NCBI RefSeq assembly: GCF_001544695.2
Contig: NZ_FCOM02000003.1
Location: 124,001 to 188,000, forward strand
Length of the DNA stretch: 64,000 nucleotides
DNA from: Caballeronia arvi
GTDB taxonomy: Bacteria; Pseudomonadota; Gammaproteobacteria; Burkholderiales; Burkholderiaceae
Reading direction: 5' to 3'
Below are positions 1 through 9,131 of the stretch, one piece after another. Position 1 is the stretch's first letter. Each line of letters opens with the position of its first letter. Under the pieces are notes generated by a model. It was not told where the DNA came from. It saw only the letters and a list, made by a program, of their open reading frames with translations, and did not search any database. The translations under genes and the position numbers were made by a program.

Positions 1-950
1 CCGCCGACGAGCCCGAGCAGCAACGCTTCGAGCAGGAACGCGCCGAGCACGTCGAAGCGCTTGAAGCCGAGCGCCCGCAAAGTTCCGATTTCCGCGACGC
101 GATTCGCCACCGACGCGTACATCGTGATCATCGCGCCGATCATCGCCGCGATCGAGAAGATGCTCGACAGCGTGATGCCGAGAATATTGATGAACGACGA
201 CAGCGCCTTCGACTGATCGCCGTAAAAAACCTGCTCGCGTTTCGCTTCTTCGGTGAGACGCGGGTCCACGTCGATGTCAGCGCGGAAGCGCTCTAACGCG
301 TCGCTGCGCGCGAGGCGCACGACCATCGAAGAAAACGTGGTGCGCCGGAACGATTGCATCAACTGGTCGACATCGCCCCAGATTTCGGAATCGAAGCCGC
401 TGCCGCCCGCATCGAAATGGCCGACCACGGTCCAGTCCCGTTGCGCGAAACGCAGATGATCGCCGATGCGTGTACCGCCGAATCCCTTCGCAATGCCGCT
501 GCCGACGATGATCTCCGACGATCCGCGCCTGAACATGCGGCCCGCCGTGAGCTGCACTTGCGGGCGCAGTTGCAGGCCCATCGGCGAGACGCCGCGTATC
601 ACGACGTTCGCGGGCGTGTTCGTGCCAAGCTTGGTGAGCGAAATCAGCACGACGGTTTCCTTCGACGCGAGCGGCTCGCCGTCGCCGTTCATCGCGACCG
701 ATGGATGCATCTCCATCACGTTGGCCTGGCCGCGGTCGATCGCGCTTTGAATCTCCGTTTCCGCGCCCTTGCGGATCACGACGACGTTGTCGCGTTCGCC
801 GGTCGAGACGAGCGTTTTCTTCAGGCCCGCATCGAGCATCAGCACTGTCGCGAACACGAACACGACGAGCGCGAGCCCACCTGCGGTGAGCATCGTCGTG
901 AGACGGCGCGCCCAGAGATTGCGTGCGACGTAGGAAACCGGAATGGCCAT
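1..950 (-). CDS. ABC transporter permease, FtsX/MacB type (partial, C-terminus off window)
   Basis: About 316 N-terminal residues are visible; the 3' end lies beyond the window's left edge. One N-terminal membrane helix (about residues 16-38) is followed by a large periplasmic domain of roughly 200 residues. The visible end (AEIGTLRALGFKR and following helices) is the start of the FtsX core, the usual MacB-like topology. The ATG at 950 has GAGGA seven bases upstream. It lies 9 bases after the stop of the second permease gene, so it should be the last or next-to-last gene of a leftward exporter operon. The pair of permeases probably forms a heterodimer around the ATPase encoded upstream. The exported substrate cannot be told from sequence. 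Confidence 0.9.
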   Translation of the reverse strand, partial: MAIPVSYVARNLWARRLTTMLTAGGLALVVFVFATVLMLDAGLKKTLVSTGERDNVVVIRKGAETEIQSAIDRGQANVMEMHPSVAMNGDGEPLASKETVVLISLTKLGTNTPANVVIRGVSPMGLQLRPQVQLTAGRMFRRGSSEIIVGSGIAKGFGGTRIGDHLRFAQRDWTVVGHFDAGGSGFDSEIWGDVDQLMQSFRRTTFSSMVVRLARSDALERFRADIDVDPRLTEEAKREQVFYGDQSKALSSFINILGITLSSIFSIAAMIGAMITMYASVANRVAEIGTLRALGFKRFDVLGAFLLEALLLGLVG

Positions 951-959
951 CGCGCGTCC

Positions 960-2114
960 TCAGCCGATCGCCCGCAGGCCTTCGACGATGCGCACGCGGC
1001 TTGCCTGCACCGCCGGCACGATCGCCGCCGCGAGCGCGACGACGAGCGCGCATGCGGCCTGCAGAAGCATCGTTTCGTGCGACACCATGAAGACCGGGAA
1101 CACGCCGCCCGTCGCACGCTTGAAGACCTCGGCCATCGGCGGCGTCGCAAGAATGCCGATGCCGCCGCCGATCGCGCAGATCGCGAGCGATTCGCCGAAT
1201 ACGAGCGTCGAAAGAAACGCCGGGCCGAACCCGAGCGCCTTCAAGGTCGCGTATTCGGTGATGCGCTCGCGCGCGCTCATCGCCATTGCATTCGCCATCA
1301 CAGCCATGATGATCAGGATAACGACATATGACACGACGCGTATCGCCGCGATGATCTGATTCGACATTGCGACGAAGCCGAGCTGAAACGCCTGCTCCGT
1401 CTCGGTCAGCGTTTCGGCGAGCGAGTTCTTGAAGACGTTGTCGATATTGCGCGAGACGGTGGCCGCCTCATCCGGGTCCTTGATGCCGACCACATACACG
1501 CCGACCTGATCGACATTGCGTTTCGTCGTTTTTCGGATCGTCTCGTTCAGGTAATCGTAGTGAAAAATCAGTTGCCGCGTGATGGTCGATTCATCGCGCC
1601 CTTCCATGATGCCGCGCACGACGAAGTCCCACGTGCCGGGGTAGATCGTGCCCTTGAGCGGGATGACGTCGCCAACTTTAAAGCCGTACAAGTCGGCGAG
1701 CTGCCGCCCGATCAGGCAGCCTTTGCGATCGCGTCGATAATCGGAACGCGCCTGTTCGGAAATGATGAACTCGGGATAGAGATCGAGATAGTTGTCCGAC
1801 ACGGCGAACTGCGCGAAGAAGTTTTTCGGATCGCGATAGACACCGCCGAACCAGTTCGAGCGCGCGACGAGCGTCACGCCGTCGACGCCGCGTATGCGGT
1901 TCTCGTAGGCGAGCGGCAACGGAAACACGAGCGAAATCGCATTGCGCGTGACGAGCCGCGCGTTCGATGCCGCCGCCGCGCCCGCGTACCACGCATCCAC
2001 GACCGTGTGCAGCAGACCGTAGGCGAGCACGGCGATGGTGAGGCCGAGCACCGTCAATGTGGTGCGCAGCTTGTGACGCAGCGCGTTGCGCAGGATCAGC
2101 TTGAGCACGGTCAT
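960..2114 (-). CDS. ABC transporter permease, FtsX/MacB type
   Basis: 384 residues. A leading helix (about 14-35, TLTVLGLTIAVLAYG) is followed by an extracytoplasmic MacB periplasmic-core-like domain (about 40-245). Three more helices sit near 255-285, 308-332 and 350-372; this is the FtsX permease fold. The hallmark ERITEYATLKALGF segment precedes the second half. Six bases separate its ATG from the ATPase stop, so the two are translationally close. Family knowledge: such permeases couple a LolD/MacB-like ATPase to export or to mechanotransmission across the inner membrane. Substrate unknown. Confidence 0.92.
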   Translation of the reverse strand: MTVLKLILRNALRHKLRTTLTVLGLTIAVLAYGLLHTVVDAWYAGAAAASNARLVTRNAISLVFPLPLAYENRIRGVDGVTLVARSNWFGGVYRDPKNFFAQFAVSDNYLDLYPEFIISEQARSDYRRDRKGCLIGRQLADLYGFKVGDVIPLKGTIYPGTWDFVVRGIMEGRDESTITRQLIFHYDYLNETIRKTTKRNVDQVGVYVVGIKDPDEAATVSRNIDNVFKNSLAETLTETEQAFQLGFVAMSNQIIAAIRVVSYVVILIIMAVMANAMAMSARERITEYATLKALGFGPAFLSTLVFGESLAICAIGGGIGILATPPMAEVFKRATGGVFPVFMVSHETMLLQAACALVVALAAAIVPAVQASRVRIVEGLRAIG

Positions 2115-2120
2115 GATGGC

Positions 2121-2813
2121 TTATCGCGGAGTTCCATCGATCAGCTCGCCTTTTTCCAGATGCACGAGCGACTTCGCCGCGCCCGCCGCATGCGCGTCGT
2201 GCGTCACCATGATGATGGTCTTGCCGAGCTTGTCGTTCAGGCGTTGCAGCATGGCGAGGACATCGGCGGCGGAGTTGCGGTCGAGATCGCCCGTGGGTTC
2301 ATCGGCGACGATCAGCGTCGGGTCCGTAATGAGCGCCCGCGCAATCGCGACGCGCTGCTGCTGCCCGCCCGACAGCTCCGACGGATAGTGGCTCATGCGG
2401 TCGGACATGCTGACCATGTCGAGCACCATCGCGACACGTTCGCGTCGTTCGTGGCGCGTGAGGCGCGTGAGCATCAGCGGGAGTTCGACATTTTCGAACG
2501 CGGACAGCACGGGCATCAGGTTATAGAACTGGAAGATGAAGCCGACGTGCGCCGCGCGCCAGTCCGCGAGCGCCGCTTCGGGCAGGCGCGTGATATCCAG
2601 CCCGCCGACGAGCAACTCGCCGCTGTCGGGCCGGTCGATGCCCGCGATCAGGTTGAGCAGCGTGCTTTTTCCGGAACCGGACGGCCCCATCAGCGCGACG
2701 AAATCGCCCCGGCCGATGGACAGCGTGATGTCGGTCAGCACGGGCACCGTCTGCACGCCGCGCCGATACGACTTCGCGACGTGGCTGATCTGAACCAGAG
2801 GTGGCGTGCTCAC
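2121..2813 (-). CDS. ABC transporter ATP-binding protein, LolD/MacB family
   Basis: 230 residues from a GTG start at 2813, one base after the stop of the membrane-fusion gene. The in-frame ATG at 2882 lies inside that upstream gene and encodes a non-homologous extension, so I reject it. Walker A (GPSGSGKS, residues 43-50), Q-loop, ABC signature (LSGGQQQRVAIARAL) and Walker B (LIVADEPTGDLD) are all intact. It energises the two FtsX-type permeases encoded downstream. The LolD/MacB class is known to work with a periplasmic adaptor, matching the HlyD-type gene just upstream. Confidence 0.94.
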   Translation of the reverse strand: MSTPPLVQISHVAKSYRRGVQTVPVLTDITLSIGRGDFVALMGPSGSGKSTLLNLIAGIDRPDSGELLVGGLDITRLPEAALADWRAAHVGFIFQFYNLMPVLSAFENVELPLMLTRLTRHERRERVAMVLDMVSMSDRMSHYPSELSGGQQQRVAIARALITDPTLIVADEPTGDLDRNSAADVLAMLQRLNDKLGKTIIMVTHDAHAAGAAKSLVHLEKGELIDGTPR

Positions 2814-2814
2814 G

Positions 2815-4023
2815 CTATTTCTTCGCCAGAGTGACTTTGGCGCCGTCCTTGAGCTTGTCGCCCGGCGACAGCGCAACGACATCGCCGGGCTTCACGCCCT
2901 GCACCGCGAGCAGATCGCCGATGCGCTCGCCCGTCGTCACGGGCACTTCGCGCGCCGTGTCGTGATCGATGACGTAGACCACTTTCCTGCCATCGCGCGT
3001 GACGACCGCCGACGGCTGTACGGCTACGACCGCTTTCTTCTCCTCGGGCGGCACGGGCTTCGAGAGGAACGCGACCTTCGCGGACATGTCGGGCAGCACG
3101 CGCGCGTCGCGATCGACGAAGCGCACTTTCACGAGCACGGTGGCTTTCGAGCGATCGACCGTCGGCACGATGCGCGATACGCGGCCCGCGAAGCGCACGT
3201 CGGGCAGCGCATCGAGTTGAATTTCACACGGCTGCTCCACGGCGATGCGCGAAATGTTCGACTCGGCGACATCGGCTTCGACTTCGAGCGTCTTCATGTC
3301 GGCCATCGTAACGACCGCGCCCTTGCTGTCCGATGCCGATGAAAACGGCGTGATGTTGTCGCCCACGTTCGCGTGCTTGACCAGCACGACGCCGTCGAAC
3401 GGCGCGCGGATCACGGTCTGATCGACGGCCACTTGCGCGGCCTGCGCGTTGGCGAGCGCTGCGACGATCGCGGCTTCGTCGCTGTTGACGGAGGCTTTGG
3501 CCTTGTCGTAGCGGGCGAGCGCCGCGTCGTATTGCGTCACGGGAATCGCGCCTTGCGGAGCGAGGATTTTAAAGCGCTTGAGATCGACGTCCGCGTTCTT
3601 CAACTCGGCGCGCTGAAGTTCGAGATTGGCCCGCGCGACCTTCACCTGCGCTTGCGTCTGCGCGAGCGATGCGGCGACGTCGGCGCTTTCGAGCCGCGCG
3701 ATGATCTGCCCTTCCTTCACCACCGAGCCTTCGAGCACGCCGAGCCATTCGACGCGCCCCTGTCCCTTCGACGCCACCGCCGCCTTGCGCTGCGGCACGA
3801 CATAGCCGGTGGCGTTCAGGAGCGTATAGCTCTGCGACGGATAAACCGAGGTGACGGTCGCCGTTTCGACGGCTTGCGGGCCGGTCATGCGAAGCGCGAC
3901 GGCGATGAGCGCGAGCAGGATCGCGACGATGATCGCGTAACGAAGCCAGTTGCGCCGGCGCCGCGGCATGGCGGCGGACGGTCCCCGGTCGATTTTGAGT
4001 TTTTCGAGATCGTGTTCAGCCAA
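2815..4023 (-). CDS. HlyD/MacA-type periplasmic membrane-fusion protein
   Basis: 402 residues. A cytoplasmic N-terminus rich in Arg (MPRRRRNW) is followed by one helix (about 29-47). Then come a split biotinyl-lipoyl domain (ASKGQGRVEWLGV ... VIRAPFDGVVLVKHANVGD), an alpha-helical hairpin (about 115-205) and beta-barrel segments. This is the adaptor of a MacAB-like efflux system, bridging the ABC pump to an outer-membrane channel encoded elsewhere. It is the first gene of the leftward operon. The 276 bases upstream, shared with the divergent dehydrogenase gene, should hold both promoters. Confidence 0.92.
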   Translation of the reverse strand: MAEHDLEKLKIDRGPSAAMPRRRRNWLRYAIIVAILLALIAVALRMTGPQAVETATVTSVYPSQSYTLLNATGYVVPQRKAAVASKGQGRVEWLGVLEGSVVKEGQIIARLESADVAASLAQTQAQVKVARANLELQRAELKNADVDLKRFKILAPQGAIPVTQYDAALARYDKAKASVNSDEAAIVAALANAQAAQVAVDQTVIRAPFDGVVLVKHANVGDNITPFSSASDSKGAVVTMADMKTLEVEADVAESNISRIAVEQPCEIQLDALPDVRFAGRVSRIVPTVDRSKATVLVKVRFVDRDARVLPDMSAKVAFLSKPVPPEEKKAVVAVQPSAVVTRDGRKVVYVIDHDTAREVPVTTGERIGDLLAVQGVKPGDVVALSPGDKLKDGAKVTLAKK

Positions 4024-4299
4024 TTTATGGACTTGCGCCGCGGGAGGGTTCCGCGAGTCGGGAAGCGGTGAAAGGATCGTCAGTATAGCGCTGTAGTTTG
4101 GGGGGAATGATGCGCCGGAACGTCGCCCGCGTGTCGAAAGAACCCGAATTCTTCGGCTCGACCGAATTCACCATGCGCGCGCACCTGTGAATCAAAGTTA
4201 AAGATGCTTTGAGTTCAGTGCCGGTTACAGCGCCGACGGTTGTGTACAGTGGACCCACATCGAAGCACCCCCGATACAAGTGGAACACGGAGACGACAC

Positions 4300-5385
4300 A
4301 TGAAGACATATCGCATCGCAACCATCCCTGGCGACGGCATCGGCAAGGAAGTCGTGCCCGCAGGCCAACAAGTCCTCGAAGCGATTGCACGCAGCACGCA
4401 AAATTTTGAATTCCAATTCGAGAATTTCGATTGGGGCGCGGACTACTACCGCCAGCACGGCGTGATGATGCCCGCCGATGGTCTCGACGCGATCCGCGAC
4501 AAGGATGCGATTCTCTTCGGCTCCGCGGGCGACCCGGACGTTCCCGATCACATCACGCTGTGGGGCCTGCGCCTGAAAATCTGCCAGGGCTTCGACCAGT
4601 ACGCCAACGTGCGCCCGACGCGCATCCTGCCGGGCATCGACGCGCCGCTCAAGCGCTGCAAGCCCGAAGACATGAACTGGGTGATCGTGCGCGAAAACTC
4701 GGAAGGCGAATATTCGGGCGTCGGCGGCCGCGTGCATCAGGGTCATCCGATCGAGGCCGCGACCGATGTGTCGATGATGACGCGCGCCGGTGTCGAACGC
4801 ATTATGCGTTTTGCATTCAAACTCGCGCAGTCTCGTCCGCGCAAGCTGCTGACCGTCATCACGAAGAGCAACGCGCAGCGTCACGCGATGGTCATGTGGG
4901 ACGAAGTCGCGCTGGCGATCTCGAAGGAATTCCCGGACGTGAAGTGGGACAAGGAACTCGTCGATGCCGCCACCGCGCGCATGGTCAACCGTCCCGCCAC
5001 GCTCGACACCATCGTCGCGACGAACCTGCACGCCGATATCCTCAGCGATCTGGCCGCCGCGCTCGCGGGCAGTCTCGGCATTGCGCCGACGGGCAACATC
5101 GATCCCGAGCGCCGCTATCCGTCGATGTTCGAACCGATCCACGGTTCCGCATTCGACATCATGGGCAAGGGGCTTGCGAATCCGATCGGCACGTTCTGGT
5201 CCGTCGTGATGCTGCTCGAGCATCTCGGCGAATTCGAAGCCGCCAAGCGCGTGATGGCCGCGGTCGAAGCCGTCACCGCCGATCCCGCGCTCCATACCGG
5301 CGATCTCGGCGGCAAAGCGACCACCGTGCAAGTGACGGCCGCCGTGTGCGCGCTAGTCGAACGCGTGGAAGCCGCCGCGGCTTAA
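4300..5385 (+). CDS. ttuC: Tartrate dehydrogenase / D-malate dehydrogenase (decarboxylating)
   Basis: 361 residues, the usual length of TtuC/DmlA proteins of the isopropylmalate/isocitrate dehydrogenase superfamily. The N-terminus IATIPGDGIGKEV, the substrate-binding region RENSEGEYSG, the catalytic Lys region TKSNAQRHAM and the NAD-binding EPIHGSAFDIMGKG block are all present. The enzyme oxidises D-malate, tartrate or 3-isopropylmalate-like acids with NAD and Mn2+ in the cytoplasm. Start chosen at the ATG preceded by CGGAGACGACAC. A carrier of the tartrate/phthalate type follows by 127 bases, supporting a tartrate or D-malate catabolic role over leucine synthesis. Confidence 0.9.
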   Translation: MKTYRIATIPGDGIGKEVVPAGQQVLEAIARSTQNFEFQFENFDWGADYYRQHGVMMPADGLDAIRDKDAILFGSAGDPDVPDHITLWGLRLKICQGFDQYANVRPTRILPGIDAPLKRCKPEDMNWVIVRENSEGEYSGVGGRVHQGHPIEAATDVSMMTRAGVERIMRFAFKLAQSRPRKLLTVITKSNAQRHAMVMWDEVALAISKEFPDVKWDKELVDAATARMVNRPATLDTIVATNLHADILSDLAAALAGSLGIAPTGNIDPERRYPSMFEPIHGSAFDIMGKGLANPIGTFWSVVMLLEHLGEFEAAKRVMAAVEAVTADPALHTGDLGGKATTVQVTAAVCALVERVEAAAA

Positions 5386-5512
5386 AGCCCCATCGAGTTT
5401 CATCCAGGCAATCAACGCAACTGACCCGCGATGCAATGCACATCGCGGGCAGCGGGGACGCTTGCGCGTCCTTCATCGAGAGCGCAACGCTCTGCCTCCC
5501 AGGAGGAGACAC

Positions 5513-6832
5513 ATGCAATCCAGCATCGAATCCAATGTCGAAGCGCGCGTCTCGCGCAAGCTCGCATGGCGCATCATTCCGTTCGTGATGCTGCTCTACT
5601 TCATCAGCTTTCTCGACCGCGTCAACGTGGGCTTCGCCGCGATGACGATGAACAAGGCCATCGGCCTCTCGCCCACCGCGTTCGGTCTCGGCGGCGGCTT
5701 GTTCTTCATCGGCTACTTTCTGTTCGAAGTGCCGTCGAACCTGATCCTGCACAAAGTGGGCGCGCGTATCTGGATCGCGCGTGTGATGGTGACGTGGGGC
5801 ATCGTGTCGGTGGCTTCCGCGTTCGTCACGGGGCCGACGAGCTTCTATGCGCTGCGCTTTCTGCTGGGTGTCGCCGAAGCGGGTTTCTTCCCTGGCGTCA
5901 TCCTGTATCTAAGCCTGTGGTTTCCCGCGAAGCAACGCGCGGTCGCGGCCGCATGGTTCATGGCCGCCGCGCCGATCTCGACCGCGATCGGCTCGCCGCT
6001 CTCCGGCGCGATCATGCAGTTGCCGCCGATGTTCGGTCTCGCCGACTGGCAGATTCTCTACATCATCGAAGCGCTGCCCGCGATCGTGCTTGGCTTCGTC
6101 GTGCTCAAGTTCCTCACCGATACACCCGCCAAAGCGCACTGGCTCGCGAGCGATGAACGCGAATGGCTCATCGCGAAGCTGAAGAGCGAAGCCGATGCAA
6201 AGCAGTCCCACGCAGGCCACACCGCGGGCGCATGGAACGCGCTGCGCGATCCGCGTGTGCTCGCGCTCGCATTGATCTACTTCGGCACGTCGGCGGGTCT
6301 CTATACGCTCGGATTATGGGCGCCGCTCATCATTCGACAGTTCGGCTTCACAGCGCTGGAGACGGGTCTCATCACCGGCATTCCGAGCGTGGTCGCCGTC
6401 GTCGCGATGATCCTCTGGGCGAAGCATTCGGACCGTACGCAGGAACGCACGTGGCACGTCGTGATTCCTTGCGCGCTTGCCTGCATCGGCTTCATCTTCG
6501 CGGGTCAGGCGAGCACGGCGCTCTTCGTGATCCTCGCGCTCATCGTCGTGAACGTGGGCATCAGCGCGGCAAAGGCGCCGCTCTGGGCGATGCCGAGCAT
6601 GTTTCTCTCGGGTGCCGGCGCGGCGGCGGGTATCGCGATGATCAACTCGATCGGCAATCTCGGCGGCTTCGTCGGACCGTTTGCGATCGGCTGGCTCAAG
6701 AACAGCACGGGCAGTTATTCGGCGGGCTTGTATGTGGTCGGCGCGACGCTCGCGATGTCCGCGGTCATCACGCTTCTTTTGAGCCGCAAGACGCGGAACG
6801 ACGATGCACGTGCGGTGACGGCGAAGACGTGA
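5513..6832 (+). CDS. MFS transporter, anion:cation symporter family (tartrate-type)
   Basis: 439 residues with 12 predicted helices. The ACS-family signature ISFLDRVNVGFA lies in helix 1 and GVAEAGFFPGVILYLSLWFP in the helix 4 region. AGGAGGAGAC is placed six bases before the chosen ATG at 5513; the earlier in-frame ATG at 5462 lacks this. It follows the tartrate/D-malate dehydrogenase on the same strand, so uptake of tartrate, malate or a related organic acid is likely. The exact substrate is inferred from neighbourhood only. A strong hairpin-T terminator follows the stop. Confidence 0.9.
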   Translation: MQSSIESNVEARVSRKLAWRIIPFVMLLYFISFLDRVNVGFAAMTMNKAIGLSPTAFGLGGGLFFIGYFLFEVPSNLILHKVGARIWIARVMVTWGIVSVASAFVTGPTSFYALRFLLGVAEAGFFPGVILYLSLWFPAKQRAVAAAWFMAAAPISTAIGSPLSGAIMQLPPMFGLADWQILYIIEALPAIVLGFVVLKFLTDTPAKAHWLASDEREWLIAKLKSEADAKQSHAGHTAGAWNALRDPRVLALALIYFGTSAGLYTLGLWAPLIIRQFGFTALETGLITGIPSVVAVVAMILWAKHSDRTQERTWHVVIPCALACIGFIFAGQASTALFVILALIVVNVGISAAKAPLWAMPSMFLSGAGAAAGIAMINSIGNLGGFVGPFAIGWLKNSTGSYSAGLYVVGATLAMSAVITLLLSRKTRNDDARAVTAKT

Positions 6833-6851
6833 CGATCCTCCTCATCGAACG

Positions 6852-6882
6852 AAAAAGAGCGGCACGCGCCGCTCTTTTTTTT
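6852..6882. terminator. Bidirectional intrinsic terminator
   Basis: A perfect AAAGAGCGGC / GCCGCTCTTT stem with a four-base ACGC loop is followed by eight T on the plus strand and preceded by A on the other side. It therefore ends the rightward MFS gene and can also end the leftward GntR gene whose stop abuts it. Confidence 0.93.
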
Positions 6883-7685
6883 CATGAACCCAACGCCACC
6901 CGCTCCGGCTCATCCGGCTCGAACCAGTCCGGATTACGCGCTGCAATCGGATGCAGCGACACGAGAATCTCACGAAGATGCGCGCGCATCGCTTCTTCCG
7001 CACCATCGGGATCATGCGCCTTCAGCGCGCTCACGATGCGCGCATGCTGCTTGATCAGGAGATCGAGCGGCGACACGTCCGGCAAGCTCAGATAGCGCAC
7101 GCGATCCATCTGCGCCTTGATGTCCTGAATCGTGTCCCACGCGGCGACGCAGTCGATCGATTGCGCGATCCGCATGTGGAATTGTTCATCGAGCGTGAGA
7201 AACGCGCTGGTGTCGTTCACTTTCGATGCGGTCTTCTGCTCGCGCAGGTTCGCGGCGAGATCGTCGAGTTGTGAATCGGTGATGGCGACGGCCGCCTTGC
7301 GCGCGACGGCCGTTTCGATCGCCTCGCGAATGAAGCGTCCTTCGCGCACCTGTCGCGGCGAAATCTTCTTCACGAAGGTGCCGCGCTGCGGCAGCACTTG
7401 CAGCACGCCCGCTTCGACGAGCTTGATGAAGGTCTCGCGCACCGGTTGCCGCGAAACCTGGAACATCTCCGATACTTCCTTTTCCGAGAGCGGCGTGCCG
7501 GGCACGAGCTGCCCCGCAAAAATGGCCTGACGCAACGCCCGAAAAATCTGCTTGCCGATAGGCTCGTGCGACTCGTGCGAAATCATCGAAGTCAGATCGG
7601 GCAACTCGATCTTCTGCGACGCGAGCGGCCTGCGCACGCGCGCACGCCGCATTGTTGAGCCATTCGACACGATACCGTCTTGCAT
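6882..7685 (-). CDS. GntR-family (FadR/FCD subfamily) transcriptional regulator
   Basis: 267 residues from the ATG at 7685, which has AAGG about eight bases upstream; an ATG at 7745 would add 20 unusual residues. An N-terminal winged helix (PIGKQIFRALRQAIFAGQLVPGTPLSEKEVSEMFQVSRQPVRE) is followed by an all-helical FCD domain with conserved metal/ligand residues (DEQFHMRIA ... HARIVSALKAHD). It is the last gene of the leftward mannonate/idonate locus, so it probably senses a sugar acid from that pathway. A candidate operator lies in the manD/uxuB divergent promoter region. Confidence 0.9.
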   Translation of the reverse strand: MQDGIVSNGSTMRRARVRRPLASQKIELPDLTSMISHESHEPIGKQIFRALRQAIFAGQLVPGTPLSEKEVSEMFQVSRQPVRETFIKLVEAGVLQVLPQRGTFVKKISPRQVREGRFIREAIETAVARKAAVAITDSQLDDLAANLREQKTASKVNDTSAFLTLDEQFHMRIAQSIDCVAAWDTIQDIKAQMDRVRYLSLPDVSPLDLLIKQHARIVSALKAHDPDGAEEAMRAHLREILVSLHPIAARNPDWFEPDEPERVALGS

Positions 7686-7741
7686 GATCGAAACCTTGTT
7701 GATGAGCGCGGCGCATGAAGGCGCGCCGCGTCTCGATACTA

Positions 7742-9040
7742 TCACGCAGCTCTTGCCGCGCTTTCACGCTTGGCGCGCGTTTTCGGTTCGCGGATGAACA
7801 TCAACGAACACAGTGCGCCGAGCACCGCGATCACGCCGGCCAATACGAATGCGCTGCCATAAGCACCGTGCGTCGCCTCGACGATGAAGCCCGTCACCGC
7901 CGGCCCGATCACGCCCGCCAGATTCGCGAGCAGATGCACGAAGCCGCCGACGCCACCGACGTTCTCGCGCCGCACCGTGTCCTGAATCACGGCCCAATAC
8001 ACCGAGCCCGTCACGTAGAGGAAGAAGATCGTGACCGACATCAACGCCACCGCGCCCTGCGTGCTCTCCACGCGGCCCGCAAAGGCGACGCACAGCGCGG
8101 CCATGCCGAGACACACCGTCAACACGATGCGGCGCGACATCAGCGGCTTGCCGGTGATGCGCAGGATCGCATCGGTGATGAAGCCGCCCGCCGCGAGCCC
8201 GATGCTGCCGAGCAGCCACGGTATGACCGTCGCGAAGCTCATGTCGCGCAATGACATGTGATGCGCTTCGGTGAGATACGTCGGGAACCACGAAAGAAAG
8301 AAGAACAGCACGTAGTTGTATGAGAAGAACGCGAACGCCGTGGCGAGTATGATCGGCTGACGCAGATAGAAGCCGAGATTCGCCTTTTTGCCGTGCGCGC
8401 CATGGTCCATCGACGGCGCATCCTGCTGTCCCGCGACGATCAGATCGAGCTCGGACTGCTTCACGCGCTTGTTCTGCTGCGGATGCTCGGTCGTCGTCAG
8501 CGCCCACAGCACGAGCCACGCAAAGCCGATCATCATGATGATGACGAACGCCCAGCGCCAGCCGAACGTGATCGCCATATAGCCGACGACCGGACCGGCC
8601 AGCGCACCGCCGAGCGGCGTGCCCGAACTGATGACGCCAATGGCGCTCGCCACTTCACGGCGCGGAAACCAGTTGTTCACCATCTTGCTGTTCGACGAGC
8701 TGAACGGCCCTTCGCCCATGCCGAAGAGCACGCGCAGCACGATCAGCGAAACGAGGCTGCTCGCCAGGGCGGTCGCGCCGCAAAAGAGCGACCAGATGCC
8801 CATTGCGCCGCCGAACACCTTCTTCGCGCCAATCTTGTCCGACAGCACGCCGCCGACAAAATTGAATAATGCATACCCGATGAAAAAGCTGCTGAACACG
8901 ATGCCCATCTGCGCATGCGTGAAATGCAGGTCTTTCTGAATGAGCGGCGCGGCGATCGAGAGCGCCGCACGGTCGAGATAGTTGACGACGCCCGCGAGAA
9001 ACAGCAGGCCGACGACGAACCATCGCTGACTTTTGATCAT
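7742..9040 (-). CDS. MFS transporter, glucarate/galactonate-type (ACS family)
   Basis: 432 residues, 12 helices. Start at 9040 (MIKSQRW) because GGAGA lies about six bases upstream. Helix 1 carries VVNYLDRAALSIAAP, the hallmark of GudP/GarP/DgoT-type sugar-acid carriers, followed by SDKIGAKKVFGG in the cytoplasmic loop. It sits between idonate-type dehydrogenase and GntR genes on the same strand. A proton-coupled import role for an aldonate, aldarate or hexuronate is likely. It is one of two MFS carriers in this short locus. Confidence 0.9.
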   Translation of the reverse strand: MIKSQRWFVVGLLFLAGVVNYLDRAALSIAAPLIQKDLHFTHAQMGIVFSSFFIGYALFNFVGGVLSDKIGAKKVFGGAMGIWSLFCGATALASSLVSLIVLRVLFGMGEGPFSSSNSKMVNNWFPRREVASAIGVISSGTPLGGALAGPVVGYMAITFGWRWAFVIIMMIGFAWLVLWALTTTEHPQQNKRVKQSELDLIVAGQQDAPSMDHGAHGKKANLGFYLRQPIILATAFAFFSYNYVLFFFLSWFPTYLTEAHHMSLRDMSFATVIPWLLGSIGLAAGGFITDAILRITGKPLMSRRIVLTVCLGMAALCVAFAGRVESTQGAVALMSVTIFFLYVTGSVYWAVIQDTVRRENVGGVGGFVHLLANLAGVIGPAVTGFIVEATHGAYGSAFVLAGVIAVLGALCSLMFIREPKTRAKRESAARAA

Positions 9041-9131
9041 GGTGAGTCTCCGATGCACCGCCTCTTCTGACCGTAGCCCTGGGCGGTTTTATGAATGATG
9101 AATTTTGAATGCCGGCTTCGAGCAGCGCGCG

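Noticed and set aside
354..1331. A 325-residue plus-strand frame opposite the two permeases
   Set aside because: Spans the junction of two real minus-strand genes and is rich in Arg and His, as expected of a shadow.
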